This document shows positions 5,470 through 6,424 of a stretch of DNA of 6,424 bases, piece after piece. The notes beneath the pieces were generated by a model. That model searched no databases and was not told where the DNA came from. It worked only from the letters and a program-made list of their open reading frames with translations. Made by a program: the position numbers and the translations under genes. Each line of letters starts with the position of its first letter. Position 1 is the stretch's first letter. The DNA comes from Spirochaetes bacterium GWF1_49_6 (GTDB taxonomy: Bacteria; Spirochaetota; Brevinematia; Brevinematales; GWF1-51-8): NCBI GenBank assembly GCA_001829395.1, contig MIBD01000052.1, positions 8,548-14,971 on the forward strand, given 5' to 3'.

Positions 5470-5527
5470 GCATTCCGCGGAAAATAAATAATTTCTTTCT
5501 GTAACGCCCCGTAAAAACCCCGTGAAT

Positions 5528-6424
5528 CTATTGCACCAATGATAAAACTGCGTTTACCCTCTCGTCCAGTTGCTTTTTCCATTCGCCGATACCGCCGAAT
5601 CCCAGCCGCGCGGCGATTTTCCCGCACATCCGCGCGTCCGAAAAATCGACCACGCTCCCCTCGCCCGTCCCGTTCATCCGCAGAATATTCTCCATATCCC
5701 GGAAAAAACGGTACGTATCGTAAACATCGTCCATCCCGAGGAGTTCGAGGTTACGCGCGGTGGAATGATCGAACTCCAGGAGGCCGCGTTTCCGAAGCTC
5801 CAAAAATACCGTGAAATCGATGTCCAAAAGTCCGCCGGGGTCTTTCTTGAGGTTGAACATTCCCGGCTTCGTGTAGGCGCTATGGATTTTCCCGCGCAGG
5901 GCGGTTATTTCTTTATTATCGTTTTTCCTGTTCCCGGAGAGGACGAACTCCCGCATCCCCGCGCTCAGCCGTTCCTTCGCTTCTTCGCCGGGAAACACCA
6001 CCGGCCGGGCCTTCACATACGCGGCCTTCTCCCAGAATTCCCCCTTCGCGCGCAGGTACTCGTAGAAACTTTCCTCGTCGATAGTGATCGCGGAATTCCG
6101 CCCGTACGGCCGAAGCCGCGCGTCCATCGGTATGATTTTCTCGAGGAATGTCATCAGCTCCGGGACGAAATTGCTATAGGTGTCGCTATTCCCCGGCGCG
6201 TCGTGATAGACAAAGAACACATCGGCGTCGGAACCCGCCGCGATCTCCCGGCTGCCCAGACGCCCCGCCCCGATAATCGACTGGTTCCTGAACTTATCCC
6301 CGCCCAGGTGCGCGCAGGCCTTCCCGATAATAAACTCCGCCGCGCCGGTCAGAATCTCCCCGATCTCGCCGGAATTGAGCGCCCGCCCGAACCCGCGGAT
6401 AACCGTGCGGAAGAACACCTCCGC
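5528..6424 (-). CDS. glnE: GlnE-like glutamine synthetase adenylyltransferase, C-terminal part (cut by window edge)
   Basis: GlnE adds AMP to glutamine synthetase, or removes it, to tune nitrogen assimilation. Reading stays open to the last base (6424), so a start is not visible. A GTG at 6418 is most likely an internal valine. About 298 residues are seen. Counting from that GTG, the nucleotidyltransferase core GRLGSREIAAGSDADVFFVY (52-71) carries Asp64 and Asp66 of the DxD pair. MDARLRPYGR (98-107) gives the third acidic residue, Asp99. WEKAAYVKARPV (129-140) and FNLKKDPGGLLDIDF (188-202) match the GlnE pattern WE..A..KARPV and K.GPGG..DIEF. Ending about 95 residues after this last motif fits a C-terminal catalytic domain. 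Full GlnE proteins are usually about 900-1000 residues, so most of the gene should lie beyond the edge. It lies 116 bp upstream of glgA on the same strand. A shorter, single-domain GlnE relative is possible. The family call is firm; full-length function is unproven. Confidence 0.8.
   Translation of the reverse strand, partial: AEVFFRTVIRGFGRALNSGEIGEILTGAAEFIIGKACAHLGGDKFRNQSIIGAGRLGSREIAAGSDADVFFVYHDAPGNSDTYSNFVPELMTFLEKIIPMDARLRPYGRNSAITIDEESFYEYLRAKGEFWEKAAYVKARPVVFPGEEAKERLSAGMREFVLSGNRKNDNKEITALRGKIHSAYTKPGMFNLKKDPGGLLDIDFTVFLELRKRGLLEFDHSTARNLELLGMDDVYDTYRFFRDMENILRMNGTGEGSVVDFSDARMCGKIAARLGFGGIGEWKKQLDERVNAVLSLVQ

Noticed and set aside
5473..5482. Palindrome TTCCGCGGAA as an operator
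   Set aside because: It is a perfect 10-base palindrome a few bases upstream of the possible -35 box, but a single short palindrome with no known matching regulator is too little to call.
5500..5527. Terminator of the glnE-like gene
   Set aside because: CCCCGT-AAAAA-CCCCGT is a direct repeat, not an inverted one, so it cannot form the needed stem.

Overview
The window reads as chromosomal DNA of a diderm (Gram-negative-type) bacterium with mid-range GC content. The diderm call rests on a lipoprotein-export ABC pair of the Lol type. Glycogen synthase and a GlnE-like nucleotidyltransferase are ordinary housekeeping genes and do not fix the phylum. The hypothetical protein has a Spirochaetota-like feel to me, but that is an impression from memory and not shown by the sequence. 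No transposase, integrase, phage, CRISPR, tRNA or rRNA gene is visible.

Layout. Bases 1-419 carry no credible gene. They hold a hairpin at the left edge and a cluster of short palindromic repeats (about 98-308) of two sequence families. Next, on the minus strand, come a permease (1078-2358) and its ATPase (420-1085), overlapping by 8 bp and read from a good sigma-70-like promoter at 2409-2437. Divergent to them, on the plus strand from its own likely promoter (2475-2503), is a 345-residue protein of unknown function (2557-3594). It has no signal peptide and ends in a single membrane segment, which makes it tail-anchored. Bases 3595-3929 are a convergent, gene-free, AT-rich stretch containing two adjoining imperfect stem-loops. 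Then, on the minus strand, come glycogen synthase glgA (3930-5411) and, upstream of it, the C-terminal part of a glnE-like adenylyltransferase (5528 to the right edge, truncated by the window).

How the genes work together. The Lol pair should form one inner-membrane transporter that releases lipoproteins for transfer to the outer membrane. Only one permease is encoded here, so a homodimeric permease with two ATPase subunits is the simplest reading. GlgA extends alpha-1,4-glucan from ADP-glucose, and the GlnE-like protein would modify glutamine synthetase; these two share strand and proximity but no obvious pathway. The window is mostly ordinary. The parts most worth a second look are the tail-anchored unknown protein, the paired stem-loops at 3609-3745 and the mixed palindrome cluster at 98-308. 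I do not see a convincing new multi-gene system.
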